DNA of 64,000 bases from assembly GCA_946902985.2 (NCBI GenBank), contig CAMPQE020000051.1, positions 1,984,001 to 2,048,000 of the forward strand, read 5' to 3'. Positions 11,363 through 22,805 of this stretch are shown piece by piece. Below the pieces are notes generated by a model. That model was not told where the DNA came from. It saw nothing but the letters and a program-made list of their open reading frames with translations, and searched no databases. A program made the position numbers and the translations under genes. The DNA comes from Meconema thalassinum (Eukaryota > Arthropoda > Insecta > Orthoptera > Tettigoniidae). The stretch's first letter is position 1, and every line of letters begins with the position of its first letter.

Positions 11363-12180
11363 ATAACACACGCACCCTCATCAAAAAGACTCTCACGGAT
11401 GATTATGGATGCAATCTCTAAGGTAGTGTTCAGATGAGAACTATCTCGGAGTTTCATGATCAGACCGGAGTACGGCAGGGTGATGGCCTCTCACCCATTC
11501 TGTTTAATCTGGTGCTTGATAAAGTCATTAAGTCCTGGGAATGCACATTGAGGAATCTAGGAATCAAACTAGTTGCCATTGAAGCTGGGACCCGAAGGAT
11601 CGAGATGTGCCTTGCCTCCACAGATGACTTTGCAATCTTAGCCAACAACTCTAAGGATGCTGTCATAGCTCTCCAAGCCCTGCACGAGATATCGGTAAAG
11701 TCTGGATTTCATATATCTTACGATTAAACCAAGTACTTTGAGAATCGCCACTCCGGAAACACACCTTTGACGACCTTACATTGAAGGATTGGAAGAGTCA
11801 ATCGCTTTCGTTATCTTGGTGAATGGGTCCACCCCAATGGTAGAGATGGCACCTCCATCTTAGCATGGCGTACCAAACTCAACGCAGCATACCAACTATC
11901 CCACAATGTGTTCAACAAGAAATGCATTTCGAGGAATGCCATGATCTGTCACTACAGAACGGCTGTCAGACCACCGTTTCTGTTCGCCACAGATACCCTC
12001 TTGATGAACAGAAAAGGCACCATGGATGACCTGGAGAAAGCTGAAAGACGTATCCTCAGCAAAATTCATGGCCCGAGATTGCTCCCAGATGGAACCTACC
12101 GATTGAAATCTAATTCTGACCTGTATCAACAGGTAGAATCAGCCAATACCGGTATGCGACGTAGGAGGCTAAGGTTCTAA
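11363..12180 (+). pseudogene. LINE reverse-transcriptase fragment, family A
   Basis: This is a piece of a non-LTR retrotransposon reverse transcriptase. It includes the GVRQGDGLSPILFNLVLDKVI motif and, at the catalytic box, STDDFAIL where F/YADD is expected. After a stop at about 11727 the reading continues in other frames as RFRYLGEWVHPNGRDGTS and then ERRILSKIHGPRLLPDGTYR (11908-12180). The missing aromatic-Ala before DD, one stop and a frame change make it dead. It is a different lineage from the LINE at 56449-59773. It ends just before the duplicated block starting at about 12240. Confidence 0.8.
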
Positions 12181-12239
12181 TAGCACCTACAACGAATAAC
12201 CAGCAACAGGCTTACCAAGAAGATCTTAACCTTGGTTAA

Positions 12240-12834
12240 AAGCTACAAGACTGGAAGATTAGAGTGATTTACAAGATGGAAAGACAGGGGAAAGCGAGTT
12301 TGGTGAGGATAATCTTTGTCTGAGGTGAAACGTCGGAACTAAGGAATCTGTAGTAAGTCTTGGATTGAACTTGGTAGGTAGAATAAGAAATTATTAAAGA
12401 ATGTTAATGGCATTTGAGACTGTGAAAAGGCTTTTAATAACGCTAATTTGAGTAAGTTGATTGACATACTGAAAAGGATTGGAATAATGTAATCATCTGT
12501 AATCTACACAGAAATGCATATCAGAGAGCATCTGGTATGCCTAAAGGTGTAAAGCAAGGGGGCAGCTTATTACCGATAATTTTCAATGTTAACATTTAAC
12601 AAACAATGAAGAAAATTAGAAAAAAGATCTTGTACAATCAAGATATAAAAACTAGGTTCGCTCGGACAAGGAAGACATTTCTACATAAAGTAATGGCGAT
12701 GATATTAAATATAGATTTATGTTTTTAAAGAATCAGTTTTGAATTATCTGGGTCGTGGCACACCAACGAAATGAAACATGGACTGTCGCCGCAGCAGAAT
12801 ATAAGAGAAAGATGCACCAGAAGTGTGTTGTTAA
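12240..12834 (+). pseudogene. degraded LINE (family B), 5' part, split by a transposon
   Basis: The sequence aligns with the reverse-transcriptase region of the LINE at 58600-59480. GAAACGTCGGAACTAAGGAA corresponds to the RRNVGTRE codons, GAGACTGTGAAAAGGCTTTT to the FEQAF region, and GCAGCAGAATATAAGAGAAA to the AAEKRR region. Many indels and stops are present. It continues at 15447 after the transposon. The same relic occurs uninterrupted at 55060-55745. Confidence 0.85.
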
Positions 12835-12852
12835 GGTATTCATATACGTTTA
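12835..12852 (+). repeat. left terminal inverted repeat
   Basis: GGTATTCATATACGTTTA is preceded by the TTAA target copy at 12831-12834. It is perfectly complementary to 15425-15442. Confidence 0.9.
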
Positions 12853-13262
12853 AAATGACGCATTTTGACGCTACATGAAAGCCTAATCCTTCTACTTTCA
12901 AAAATATATGGTTTTTGCATATTTCATGCATAAATATGCATATAAAATTGATTTAAAGGGACCAGTGTGCGCCATCTTAGTCTGGGGTTGGCGGGGCACC
13001 GCGCTGCATAGTGTATTTCTTAATTCTTTTCGAAAGTATTATTTAATTTTGGCGCTCGATGTTGCAGGATATGAATGGCTCTTAGTGCACCCTGTCTTCC
13101 ACAGATGGCTCTACATGCACATTGTTTACAAGCCAGTCATGGCAGCTTCCATGGTTACGTAGGCCTATTTGTAGTGAAAATATTTTTTCGTCTCGTGAAT
13201 CCTTGTGTGCTTTTCCGTGTAAATTCTCGATCATGGGCTCTTAACATCGGCGAGTGAGAGAG

Positions 13263-14884
13263 ATGAAACGTAGGTTTCGTTGTAACCAGCATATGAAACT
13301 CAGTGAAAACCAAATCAATGAAAATGTAAATACTGAACAAAGTGGTGCATCACATTCCAAGATTGGGCCTAGAGCTGAAAGTGTTTCAGATGATTGTGAT
13401 TTATCTGGTGGTAATTTTAACATTATATTTGACACAGATTGCCTTCAGAATTTAGTAAATGTGGTAGCATGTCCCAGTTGCTTCAAAAGCTCTTCACTGA
13501 AACTTCAGAACATTGAAAATCAGAGATTTGGATGGGCTGTAGTTCTTGGTTTGTTGTGTAAATTATGTGGTAATGAAAGCAATAAATTTTGTTCTTCTGA
13601 AAGGCAGGAACGCTTTCCAGAGGTAAACAGATGCCTTGTTTATGGCATGAGGGCAATAGGTTGTGGTTACGGTGATGCCAAAAGGTTTGCTTGCATTATG
13701 AACCTCCCACCACCACCCTTGCCAAGGGCTTATAGTGAACATGTGAAAGCGTTATCTTCCGTTGTATCTATCTATGCAGAAGAATGCATGAAGACTGCTG
13801 CCCTAGAAATTCAGGAAAAGAATGTGGTGTATCTGTGGATGGTACATGGCAGAGACGCGGATATTCTCCATTGTCTGGGGTAGTAAGTGCAATATCTGTT
13901 GACACAGGCAAAGTTCTAGATGTAGAGGTAATGTCCAGAAATTGTATTGGATAGAGAAAGCAATCAGGTGATGCTAAGGATTCCCCATCCTATTTGGGTT
14001 GGATGGCTGATATTTTTCCTCGCTCAAGTGAGAGTAGAGGTCTGGAGTATGTGGATTTCAATAGGGATGGGGATTCCAAAAGTTACAAAGCATTGTGTGA
14101 ATCTAATCCATATAGTGGTAAAGCAGTCAATAAACTGGAATGTGCGGGGCATTACCAGAAGCGTTTATGCTCAGCCCTTAGAAGAATTGTACAAAACAAA
14201 AAACTGTGTGGTAAAGGTAAACTCACCGGGGCACTGATAGATAAGTGTCAGAATTATTTTGGATTTGCTTTGCGGTCCAACTGCAGTTCCGTTAAGGACA
14301 TGTCAAACGCTATATGGCCAACATTGTACCATTTGACTGCCAATAAAGACAGGCCTTCCCACCATAGGTGCCCTATAGGAACGGATAGTTGGTGTTCGTA
14401 CCAACGAGCCAAGGCCAACAATCAACTGGACAACTATAAACATAAAGCAGGAATACCACTAGAAGTCCTGCATGCGATGAAGCCTGTGTATGAAAGGCTT
14501 TGTGACCCAAAAATGCTATGCAAATGTCTCCAGGGTATGACCCAAAATAACAATGAGTCATTCAACGCTATGGTATGGAAGCGGTGTAGAAAGGAGACTT
14601 ATGTAGGGCTGTCCACTCTTAAACTTGGTGTTACGGATGCTGTTTTACACTTCAATTGTGGAAACAAGGTTGAAATGGAGATTATACGAAGGATGAAGAT
14701 TGTTCCTGGTAGGTACTTGGCATCAGTAGTGTCACAAGCAGATGAGGCACGATTACGCAGAAGTCGGCTTCAGAGCACCCCTGAACAAAAACAACGAAGA
14801 AGGTACCTCAGAGGAAGAAGAAAACTGAAAGAGGACAAGAAACATGAAAAGGAAGGTCCCACATATGCATCAGGAGAATTCTAA
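13263..14884 (+). pseudogene. DDE transposase of the TTAA element, broken
   Basis: I start at the ATG at 13263; the open frame extends three codons further to a GTG. The first frame, to about 13825, encodes a cysteine-bearing N-terminal region (ACPSCF, CKLCGN) and then FACIMNLPPPPLPRAY, typical of this family. The frame then shifts, giving SVDGTWQRRG with the first catalytic Asp at about 13838, followed by VSAISVDTGKVLDVEVMSRN. A TAG follows at about 13954, and the stretch that should join to GSSGGME-like sequence is shortened, so a small deletion is likely. From 13994 the frame stays open for 296 codons. It has NRDGDSK (second Asp, residue 25 or 27 of this segment), ECAGHYQKR, CPIG....WCSYQR, TQNNNESFN (Glu 188) and a basic C-terminus. 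All three acidic residues survive, but one frameshift, one stop and one deletion inactivate it. Confidence 0.82.
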
Positions 14885-14894
14885 TGTTGTCAGG

Positions 14895-14974
14895 TAAGAA
14901 CAAAGAGGATCAATCATAATGTGAAACTTCCAACCTAATTTACTCAAAAACTAAAAATCGTGCTTCTCTTACAG
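14895..14974 (+). other. possible small intron after the transposase frame
   Basis: TTGTCAG|GTAAGAAC followed about 80 bases later by TTCTCTTACAG|GTTC fits a canonical short insect intron just past the transposase stop. The downstream frame (14960-15190) is unrecognised. It may be 3' untranslated sequence of the transposon mRNA, or chance. Confidence 0.35.
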
Positions 14975-15424
14975 GTTCAAACAAAAAAACGTCAAGTTCT
15001 AATTCAGCTATCTATCTCATCAAGGTTTCAAATTAAAGACAATGAAATAGGGCATGTTCTGTACCAAAACCGTGAAGATATATGGTTCCATTCAAAAACT
15101 GGATGTAAGGAGAGGGAAAATATTATTGACATTTTGCATCTTTTTTTGAAAAAAATAATCATAACTCCCGACAAAATGCTGATAAATTAACAATTCTGGT
15201 AGGGGACATGAAGGACACTAATAGCAATACGTATGTGAAAGAATAATTAAAATAGATGCTAGGGTGTCTGAAAAAAAAGGTACAAATTTCTTTAATAAAT
15301 TTATTTTGGACACCCCTGGTAGTGCACATTAAGCATTCTGAAGGTATAACCGGCTTGATTTACTTAGCAGTGAACCACCAAAAAGAATACAAGGCGATTG
15401 GTTTAGAATTGTGGATTTTTTCAA

Positions 15425-15442
15425 TAAACGTATATGAATACC
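15425..15442 (-). repeat. right terminal inverted repeat
   Basis: TAAACGTATATGAATACC is the exact reverse complement of 12835-12852 and is followed by the second TTAA (15443-15446). Confidence 0.9.
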
Positions 15443-15446
15443 TTAA

Positions 15447-15545
15447 GGAGAATGCTGAATATCAGATGCGTAGAGAGGCTAACAACTGAAGAGGTAACAA
15501 ACGGCTAATGTACAGAGGATTTTGGTAAGTAGGAAACATCATGTG
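15447..15545 (+). pseudogene. degraded LINE (family B), 3' part
   Basis: GGAGAATGCTGAATATCAGA and GAAGAGGTAACAAA continue the LINE relic broken off at 12834 (compare AGGAGAATGATGAATATCAG near 55663 and GGAGAATGATGATCAG near 59446 in the younger element). Confidence 0.8.
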
Positions 15546-15723
15546 CTGCTTCAGATATCATTTGCTTTTGAATATGCCTATTTTTAGAAAATGTATCTTC
15601 AAATATACCCTGTGAGCATGGTTCACTTCCCATTTGCTACATGAGAATTTTTTCGTCCTTAAAATGTTTTGGATGTTTGTTCATAAATCTTGTTTTGAGA
15701 GTATCTTCTTCGCAATTGGTACT

Positions 15724-16581
15724 TCAATCAGGCTTCTCGTGGCTGTGGCTTAGCAAGTGTTTTTTCAAATGTTGTCCTTTGGTAAATTTGGCATCGCACA
15801 GGTTACAGGAATATGGCGTTTCTCCTGCATGGATCAGGACGTGTGACTTTAAACTTACTTTCTGACAAAATTTAGCTTCGCACAAGGCACAGGAATATGG
15901 CCATTTTCCACTATGAATAACCATATGTCGATTCAAATTTCCTTTCTGCCTAAATTTGGCTTCGCACGCGGCACATGAATACGGCTTGCTGCCGCTATGG
16001 ATTTGCATGTGTTTATTCAAATCTCCTTTCGGGATAAATTTTGCTTCGCATGCGCTACATGAGTGCGGCCTCTCGCCGCTATGTATAAACTCAAAGATCC
16101 TCTCTTTGTAAATTTGGCTTCGCATACGATACATGAATGCGGCCTCTCGCCGCTATGGATAAGCATGTGATTATTCACATATCCTCTCTGACTAAATTTG
16201 GTTTCACATACGCTACATGAATGCTCCTTCTTGCCGCTATGGATTAGCATATGCTTATTCAAATCTCCTCTCAGGACAAATTTAGCTTCACATACGCTAC
16301 ATGAATGCGGCTTCTTGCCGGTATGGATTAGCATGTGTTGATTCAAATCTCCTTTCCGGATAAATTTAGCTTCGCATACGCTACATGAATGCGGCCTTTT
16401 GCCGCTATGAATAAGCATGTGTGCCTTCAAATTATACCTCCTCGTAAACTTAGCTTCGCATTCGCTACATGAGTATTTTTTCACGTTTTGCTTTATACAA
16501 TATTTTTCAGTACAGGAAGTGTTAGTATATTGTCCTCCACTATTACCAACATCATATATCTTCATTGCAGCCGGATTCATC
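15724..16581 (-). pseudogene. C2H2 zinc-finger terminal exon, copy 1 (frameshifted)
   Basis: C2H2 zinc-finger proteins bind DNA through ~28-residue ββα fingers. Reading leftwards from 16581, an acceptor CTGACTATTTCAG precedes a short leader (MNPAAMKIYDVGNSGGQYTN) and then nine fingers of the form C-x2-C-EAKF...H-x3-H with HSGK/ERPHSC linkers. Fingers 1-4 are intact. Finger 5 (starting HSCIVCEAKF) loses frame near 16100 and its first His. Fingers 6-9 continue in another frame and end HLLSHSHEKPD-stop at 15724. The leader needs an upstream exon ending in phase 2. The paralogue at 60179-55969 has the same finger count and the same end. With one frameshift this copy probably encodes at most a four-finger product, and I call it a probable pseudogene. 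A sequencing error in that one run would change the verdict. Confidence 0.85.
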
Positions 16582-16599
16582 CTGAAATAGTCAGTACTA

Positions 16600-18506
16600 A
16601 AAGTTTGAAGTATGGTACATTATTACAGGAAGTGAAATAATAGTCAAGGTATAGAGTTCAAAGTAAAGAAATTATAATTGGAGCAAGTTTCATTAATATC
16701 ACTACCAGGAAATAAGACTTTAATAAATGTAGGGAAATGATTCCGTTTTCATTGCTCAATAATATGCTTTTCACACAGTGTGAATGTTCTGCAATTGAAT
16801 TTTATTTGGATGAAAATATAGTGGTCTTGTTGGAAACTTTTGAGTCATAGCTCTGTGAGCATGAGTGTGTTGGGATGGTTTCTTAGCCACTACATTCTTC
16901 CGATCCTGAGGCTTTAGGTTCCAGCATGCCTCATGCAATAAAGGACAAGGTGTTTAAGTTTGCACACTTCGCATCCCTACTGACGTACGCCTAAGGATCA
17001 CCGATAAGCATATTTTGTAATAGCGTCTCTTCTTGCGCATCATTGAGCTGAAGTCTCGCAAAGCGGCTAAAATGCTGAGTGAAAAGAATACTTTACTGTT
17101 GTCGTTGAGTTTGTTTTTAATGCTGCACTCCATTTCTCCCATTGACTTTACATTGCTTCAAAACCCTACAACCAAAGCAATATATTTAACATATTCTAAC
17201 CTTGCTTAAGGCCCATAGTTCTTATCTTTTATTCTTGCTTCCATTACTACTGAAAATTTGCTATTCGTCGTGCCTAAATATAAGCCGAACCAATCTCTTC
17301 CTTTCATTACCACTCACCAGAATCATCTAACCCCAATCATCACATTACCCCTCATTTCTTACTCCATCTAGCCACCCAATCTCCATTATTCTCCTATAAC
17401 ACCACATTCAAATGCTCCTATTTTTCCATTCCTGCAGAAGGAAATACCAACTTCACATACTTATAGCACCTCACTCCAGACCTCGGCCTCAAAAGTGACT
17501 TCCCACTAGCTACATCTATATATGGTGTTACCATATGTCAACCCTTCTTTTATGTATCTCATTAGCTTGGTCCATATTGCTTCTTAAGTACCAGGAGGCA
17601 CCAACTTCCTTTAGCGCTTCATCTGACAATCGATGTTGGTATATTCCTTGAATAAACACCTTACGTAGTTTGTACACATATTGGGTTTTCTAGTGTTTCG
17701 CTCTCTCTTATCTTTTTATTCCGTGAAAACCACTAACAGAGATTTCTATGTGTTTTCCCTCTCTCTTTGTGCTTTTGTTCATGCCTGTGTTTAGTGTGTT
17801 TTAGTGAACGAGATTCATTACCTTTCTTTCAACAAACTCATCAAATTTCTCATTAATGTGCCCTCACGCGGCACTTAGCTGAACTCGCTCATCTCCTGCA
17901 GTCAACGTGAGAACTCGTTGTCACCGTCTAATTATGATGCTTAGAAGTTCGACTCGTCCTCTACAGATGGTAACCTACACACATCTACATTATTTGAATT
18001 CCGCCTCAAGAAAATAATTGTGTGTGCTTTAAAGATTTATGCTTTCTACGTTTTTGACCCTTATGTCCTCCTTCTCTCCCACTACTTTCTCCCCCCCGAT
18101 TGCCTTGCTAGTCGGGAGCCTTCTCACTTGTTACTCTTCTAACGGCCGCCAGCAGACTCGCTCGGTCTATCTACAAGGGACTGTCGCCAGCAGACTCGCT
18201 ACAAGTGACTGCCGTCACTCGTCCGACATTTTGTGAAAGCCATGTGGTGATAATTGCTCTATCAGCACCGCCAGTCAATGTAAGCTTTTAGTCTTACGTG
18301 ACCGTTATTCATGCGATCATGAATCACCGGGACCTCCTTTTTGCGTGGAATCCGAACAACAGGACATGACATTTCACTTCGGAAAACCAACATGCATTGA
18401 CCGCGAGTCAGCCAACCAACATGCATAGATAAGTTAAACAGTTCTCTTAATATTTGCAAGTAATGAAATCTGCAATATTTTTATCTCGCCGGCAGGGTAT
18501 CATCAT
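16600..18506. other. conserved non-coding part of the duplication (copy 1)
   Basis: No gene seen. The stretch is collinear with 60180-61850 (for example AAATGCTGAGTGAA near 17070 and 60660, CACCAACTTCCTTTAGCGCT near 17609 and 61207, and TCGGTCTATCTACAAGGG near 18161 and 61703). It lies just upstream of the zinc-finger exon in its reading direction, so it is probably intronic. Confidence 0.6.
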
Positions 18507-20010
18507 TTTTAGCCTATTTTAATTTATAAAAAATAGGCTTATGAGATCACCTTTTGTCCGTGTGCCTGTCTGAGTGTGCGTGTGTGTGTGATGGATTTTT
18601 GTGTGTGGCCCCTAATAACTTCTGAATGGCAAAAGCGATTTCAATGAAACTCGGTAAGTTCATAGCACAGTTTCGGGCGACCCCGACCGTGCCCTTCTAA
18701 TTTTGTTAGGTCTCACCAATCCAACATGGCAGCTGAGCGAAATATTTCACTAGCATTCAATATCTCCGAAACTATTACCGATATCACCCTGAAATTTTGT
18801 ACCGTGATATAGGGAACTACTAGAAGTTCACCAATGTGACTTTTGAAAACCTGGTAACTACAAAACCAACATGGTGGCCATGCGAATTTGCGACCTTCAA
18901 ATAGACGTTTCTCGCGATTTAACCAACCAAACGTAATGAAACATGGTACAGTATATGTTTATACACATTGTAATGCACCGACATCTAACTTCGTTCATTT
19001 GTTTACATAACCTCAAGATGGCGGCTGAGCGAAATATTTCACCGGCATTCTATATCTCTGAAACTATTACCGGTATCACCATGACATTTTGTACGGATAT
19101 AAAGGGCACTACTGGAAGTTCATCTATGAGACCTTCAAAAACCGGTTAACTTCAAAACGAACATGGCGGCCAAGCGAAGTTGAAAGTTTTAAATAGACTT
19201 TTCTCGCAATTTAATGATCCAAACGCAATGAAATTTCGTACAGCAAATGTTTATACACATTGTAATGCACTGGTATCTAATTTAGTTCAATTGTTTACGT
19301 AGCCTCATGATGGCGGCTGTGCGAATTTCGAAAATTAAGTTTTTATTTCTTGCGTTCAAATCATGCGATCGAAATCAACATTAGTATAATGAACGTAAAC
19401 AACAATCATCATCTAATAGTACATAACTCTATGGCCTACACAAAATTAAAATCCGACATGGCAACCATCTGAAATATTTAGACAGGTCTCAATATCTATT
19501 AATCTACTACAGCTATCAAACTGAAATTTTGTAAGTGTATAGAGGCTATAAGCATTAGTTCACCTAAGGGACGTTCAATAACCTGTATGCACAAATCCAA
19601 CAAGAAGGCAAAGCGAAATTTAAATATTCAAATGGCCGTTTCTTGCGTTTTAACCATCCGAGCGCAGGGAAACTTGATACGGTATATGCTGATTCAAATT
19701 TTAATCGAATGGCATCTAATTCATTTAAATTATTTTCATGACCACAAGAACGCGGCTGAGCGAAATTTTAAAATCCCGCTTTTTTGAAGTTTGAATAAAA
19801 CACCTACACAATAATCTTCATGTAATAGTATATAAATCTAAGGCCTATAGTATATAAATCCAACATGGTGACCATCCAAAATATTTAGACGGTTCTCAAT
19901 ATCTACGAATCTATTACAGCAATCAAACTGACAATTTGTATGTTGATAGAGGCAATTAATATTAGTCGGATATATGAAAATTATTAGTTCACGGAACTAC
20001 TTGTTTTGAT
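18507..20010 (+). repeat. Y repeat, unit 1, with internal ~290-bp direct repeats
   Basis: It begins with a hairpin, AGCCTATTTT...AAAATAGGCT (about 18514-18540), then ATGAGATCACCTTTTGTCCG and a GT-rich run. The body contains near-tandem blocks starting at CAACATGGCAGCTGAGCGAA (18720), CAAGATGGCGGCTGAGCGAA (19014) and CATGATGGCGGCTGTGCGAA (19307), a period of about 293 bp. Further diverged blocks follow. No coding capacity. Confidence 0.65.
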
Positions 20011-20089
20011 GTCAAACCTCAATTCCACCACCGAGAGAATCGATGCTTAAGTGGAAAGTAGAACTATTGGCGCAACGGGGGATTTACTC

Positions 20090-20780
20090 TTTTTAGCCTA
20101 TTTTCATTGATGAAAAATGGGCTTATGAGATCACCTTTTGTCCGTGTGTGTGTGTGCGTATGTGTTTCCCACTAATAATTTCTAAATTGCTGGAGTGATT
20201 TCAATGAAACTCGGTGAGGTCATAGTACCATTTTGGTCGACCACAACCGTGCCTTCCTAATTGTATATGTCTCAACAATCCAACATGTAACTATGTATTT
20301 TTCAAAAACCTGTAAAGAACAAAACAAACATGGTGGCCAAGCAAAGTTGAAACATTTTAATATACTTTTCTCGAGATTTCACAATCCGAGCGCAGTAAAA
20401 CTTGGTACGGAAAATGCGTATAGAAACTTTAATCCATTGGCATCTAATTTATTTCAATTGTTTTCATAACCACAAGATGGCAACTGTGCAAAATTTTAAA
20501 ATCTCGAAATTATTTCTTGTGTCCTAATCAAGGGATTGAAGTTTGAATACTACTCCTACACAATAATCTTCATGTAATAGTACATAACTATAGGACCTAC
20601 ATATATAAAAATCCAACATGGCGATCCATCCGAAATATTTAGATGGTTCTCAATATCTACGAATCCATTACAGCAATCAAACTGATTTTTTTATATTGAT
20701 TGAGGCAATTAACATAAATAGGATATATGAAAATAGGCTGTATAGTTCTTCATGGAACTACTTGTTTCCTCTATAACCTG
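20090..20780 (+). repeat. Y repeat, unit 2
   Basis: It has the same hairpin-headed start (TTTAGCCTATTTTCATTGA then GAAAAATGGGCTTATGAGAT) and the same end (TAGGCTGTATAGTTCTTCA) as 61946-62580. It lies directly downstream of unit 1, in tandem. Non-coding. Confidence 0.7.
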
Positions 20781-22290
20781 TCAAAGTCAATATCTTGACA
20801 TCGTGGGAATTTTGTAACTTTGTATCTAACTGTCTAATGGGTCAACTCTGCTCCTATCATGAGACTCTCAATCTCAAGCAATTACATCAATGTTAGAGAT
20901 AGAAATAGCTTTGAAACTATGCAACTTCTCAACCCACAAATAGTTCACCATGTTAAGCAGTGACATTTTAAAAAATCTGTCCAAAACTTTAAAACTAAAA
21001 TGTGCATAGCGCCTAAAAATAATCTGGTTTGTTGTACCCTTATATCTGGATGATCCCCCGAAATCCAAAGCTGGAAAAAATAATGGATTGTAACATCTTG
21101 AAGTCCCGGCTAAAAAACATCACAGTGCTACTTGGCGAAAACACTCAGAATAAGGAACAGGGATTAATCAAACTGAATGTGCTATAGTAACAAACTACAG
21201 AACAGTAGGGTTCTCTAACTACTCAGGAAAGACGAGAATCCATGAAAATCTCGGGCTTAAGGATGCGGATAAGGTCCATCGGGAACTTCCACCCTACAGC
21301 ACATTCCACTACCATTTAACTACAAAGACAGTGCCAATTTTCTATAAAAGATCAGGGAATCGTAAAAATGTGACTGTCATATTTATTGACATTAACAAAT
21401 ACACGTTTCCTAACACTAGCATTCATTATATGCATTATTAACGTTCAATTAAATTAAATGACGAAATGTCATTACTCTGTTACATTAAACTCTTATTTGT
21501 TTCTTCTAGAAACCGGTAAAATTAATTATGGAAGCTTTCATAAGCTCAAATAAAATAATGAATTAAATCGCAGCGAACAACTGCTGTGCCCTAGGTAACG
21601 GGAGTTTTATAACAAAATAAAATGTTATAAAGTTAAAAAAAATATCCCCAAAATAAAATGAATCTACCCCTGACGTAGATCTCCGTCATTACCAAAACTA
21701 TTCATTACTCTATACAATTTATCTCCCGTCTCCTATCACTTAAATCCTTCTCATAGAAGCGATAAAAAATCTATATTCATATTTAAATTACTAATTAAAA
21801 ATTATAATACGCATAAACATAACTATAAACCTTAATTTAAATTCTAAATATTATTTATGTACAACACAAATATTGACGCTGTAGTTCACCAACTGCTCAA
21901 TTTAAAATAAAATATATACAACGGCCAAACTGCCTTCTATACAGAACATATAGACATAAATTGTCTTCCTATTTCTTCACTCACATTTTAACGGACGTTA
22001 GGAAATTTTCATTCCCCATACTTTGTTTTATTCGGGAAACTGTTACAAATCGGGATTCCATAATCCATGCAATTAAGTAGACATAGTTCATAGACCTCCT
22101 ACAACTGGTCTGTCATCATAATAAACTTTACAAGCTTCAAAGCTCTCATCATTCTATTGGCGTCTAGGGCCTGTTTCATCTTTGCGCCATCTAGGACAAA
22201 GCTCATATCATCCTCGCACCATGTAGGTCCAAGCTCATATCATCCTTGTGCAGTCTAGGCTCTGTTGCAAGCCCTCTATTCCCATTTATA
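20781..22290. other. AT-rich non-coding DNA; small tandem repeat at about 22160-22260
   Basis: No gene seen. Three imperfect copies of a ~31-base unit containing CATCTAGGACAAAGCTCAT-like sequence lie at about 22160-22260. The rest is AT-rich and unassigned. Confidence 0.5.
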
Positions 22291-22632
22291 AATGACTAGC
22301 TATTGTACCCGGCTTTGCCCGCGAGGTGTCTTTATAATTTACAAGGAAGTGGTAAAATAACATCAAAAGAAGATGATTTGAATATGGCTCGATTTCGATA
22401 CCACGAATGCCATAATTCGAGACGAATGGAAGAAAGATAACTGAAAGCTGAGACATTTTGTCACGAGGCTCGTACGGTATTCCATGGTTTTCACCATAGA
22501 ATTTGCCAAACGGAACGATATGTTCTATGTGTGATTTGGCGTGTGACAGATATCATGTTATCGTCTGTAAATGAAGACATATGTCACTGACAAAATGTTG
22601 CCTTGACGATTCATGTATAACTAAGTTCGATT

Positions 22633-22690
22633 TTAGGGGCAGATGACCTCGTAGTTCTTCCCCTTAAAACAACAATAACTAACTATTAGT
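22633..22690 (+). mobile_element. micro-element copy (GGGGCAGATGACCTCG type)
   Basis: TTAGGGGCAGATGACCTCGT is followed by CCCCTTAAAACAACAATAAC and an ATAACTAACT tail. It is very similar to the 24682-24737 unit. Flanks GTTCGATT and GTTTGATT may be an 8-bp target-site duplication with one mismatch. Confidence 0.6.
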
Positions 22691-22805
22691 TTGATTATCA
22701 TTGGCCATTGGATGCATTAAAACTATTAGTATAATAATATAAATGATAACAATGGGACCATTGATCCGAGAATTGGGAAACCACAACGTCGATAGAGGTA
22801 TTTAG

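Larger units (their letters stand above)
12835..15442 (+). mobile_element. TTAA-target DNA transposon (Kolobok-like), 2608 bp
   Basis: The element starts and ends with a perfect 18-bp terminal inverted repeat, GGTATTCATATACGTTTA, and is flanked by TTAA on both sides (12831-12834 and 15443-15446). The paralogous sequence near 55660 reads GTTAAGGAGAATG without interruption, so the insertion point and the TTAA duplication are confirmed by an empty site. It carries a broken DDE transposase (13263-14884). TTAA duplication is known for piggyBac and Kolobok. The transposase is not piggyBac, and TTAA with GG-starting ends favours Kolobok. Databases often label this protein type 'Mutator-like transposase', so the superfamily name is my inference. 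Confidence 0.85.
12240..20780. repeat. segmental duplication, copy 1 (paralogue of 55060-62660)
   Basis: The order of landmarks matches 55060-62660: degraded LINE of family B, a common spacer, a nine-finger C2H2 exon (minus strand), its splice acceptor, roughly 2 kb of conserved non-coding DNA including GTCGGGAGCCTTCTCACTTG, and hairpin-headed Y repeats. Copy-specific events are the TTAA transposon at 12835-15442 and an additional ~1.5-kb Y unit at 18507-20010. Both copies have the same orientation, about 42-44 kb apart. By-eye divergence is substantial, so the event is old. R1 lies upstream of each copy, so the duplicated region may extend to 5.2 kb and 49.8 kb. Confidence 0.85.

Noticed and set aside
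12835..15442. piggyBac element because of TTAA duplication
   Set aside because: The transposase lacks piggyBac features and has the DGTWQ / DGDSK / NESFN pattern of another DDE family; ends start with GG and not CC.
14960..15489. Additional transposon genes downstream of the transposase
   Set aside because: Two short frames with no recognisable domain, AT-rich and lysine-rich by composition; more likely 3' untranslated or decayed sequence.
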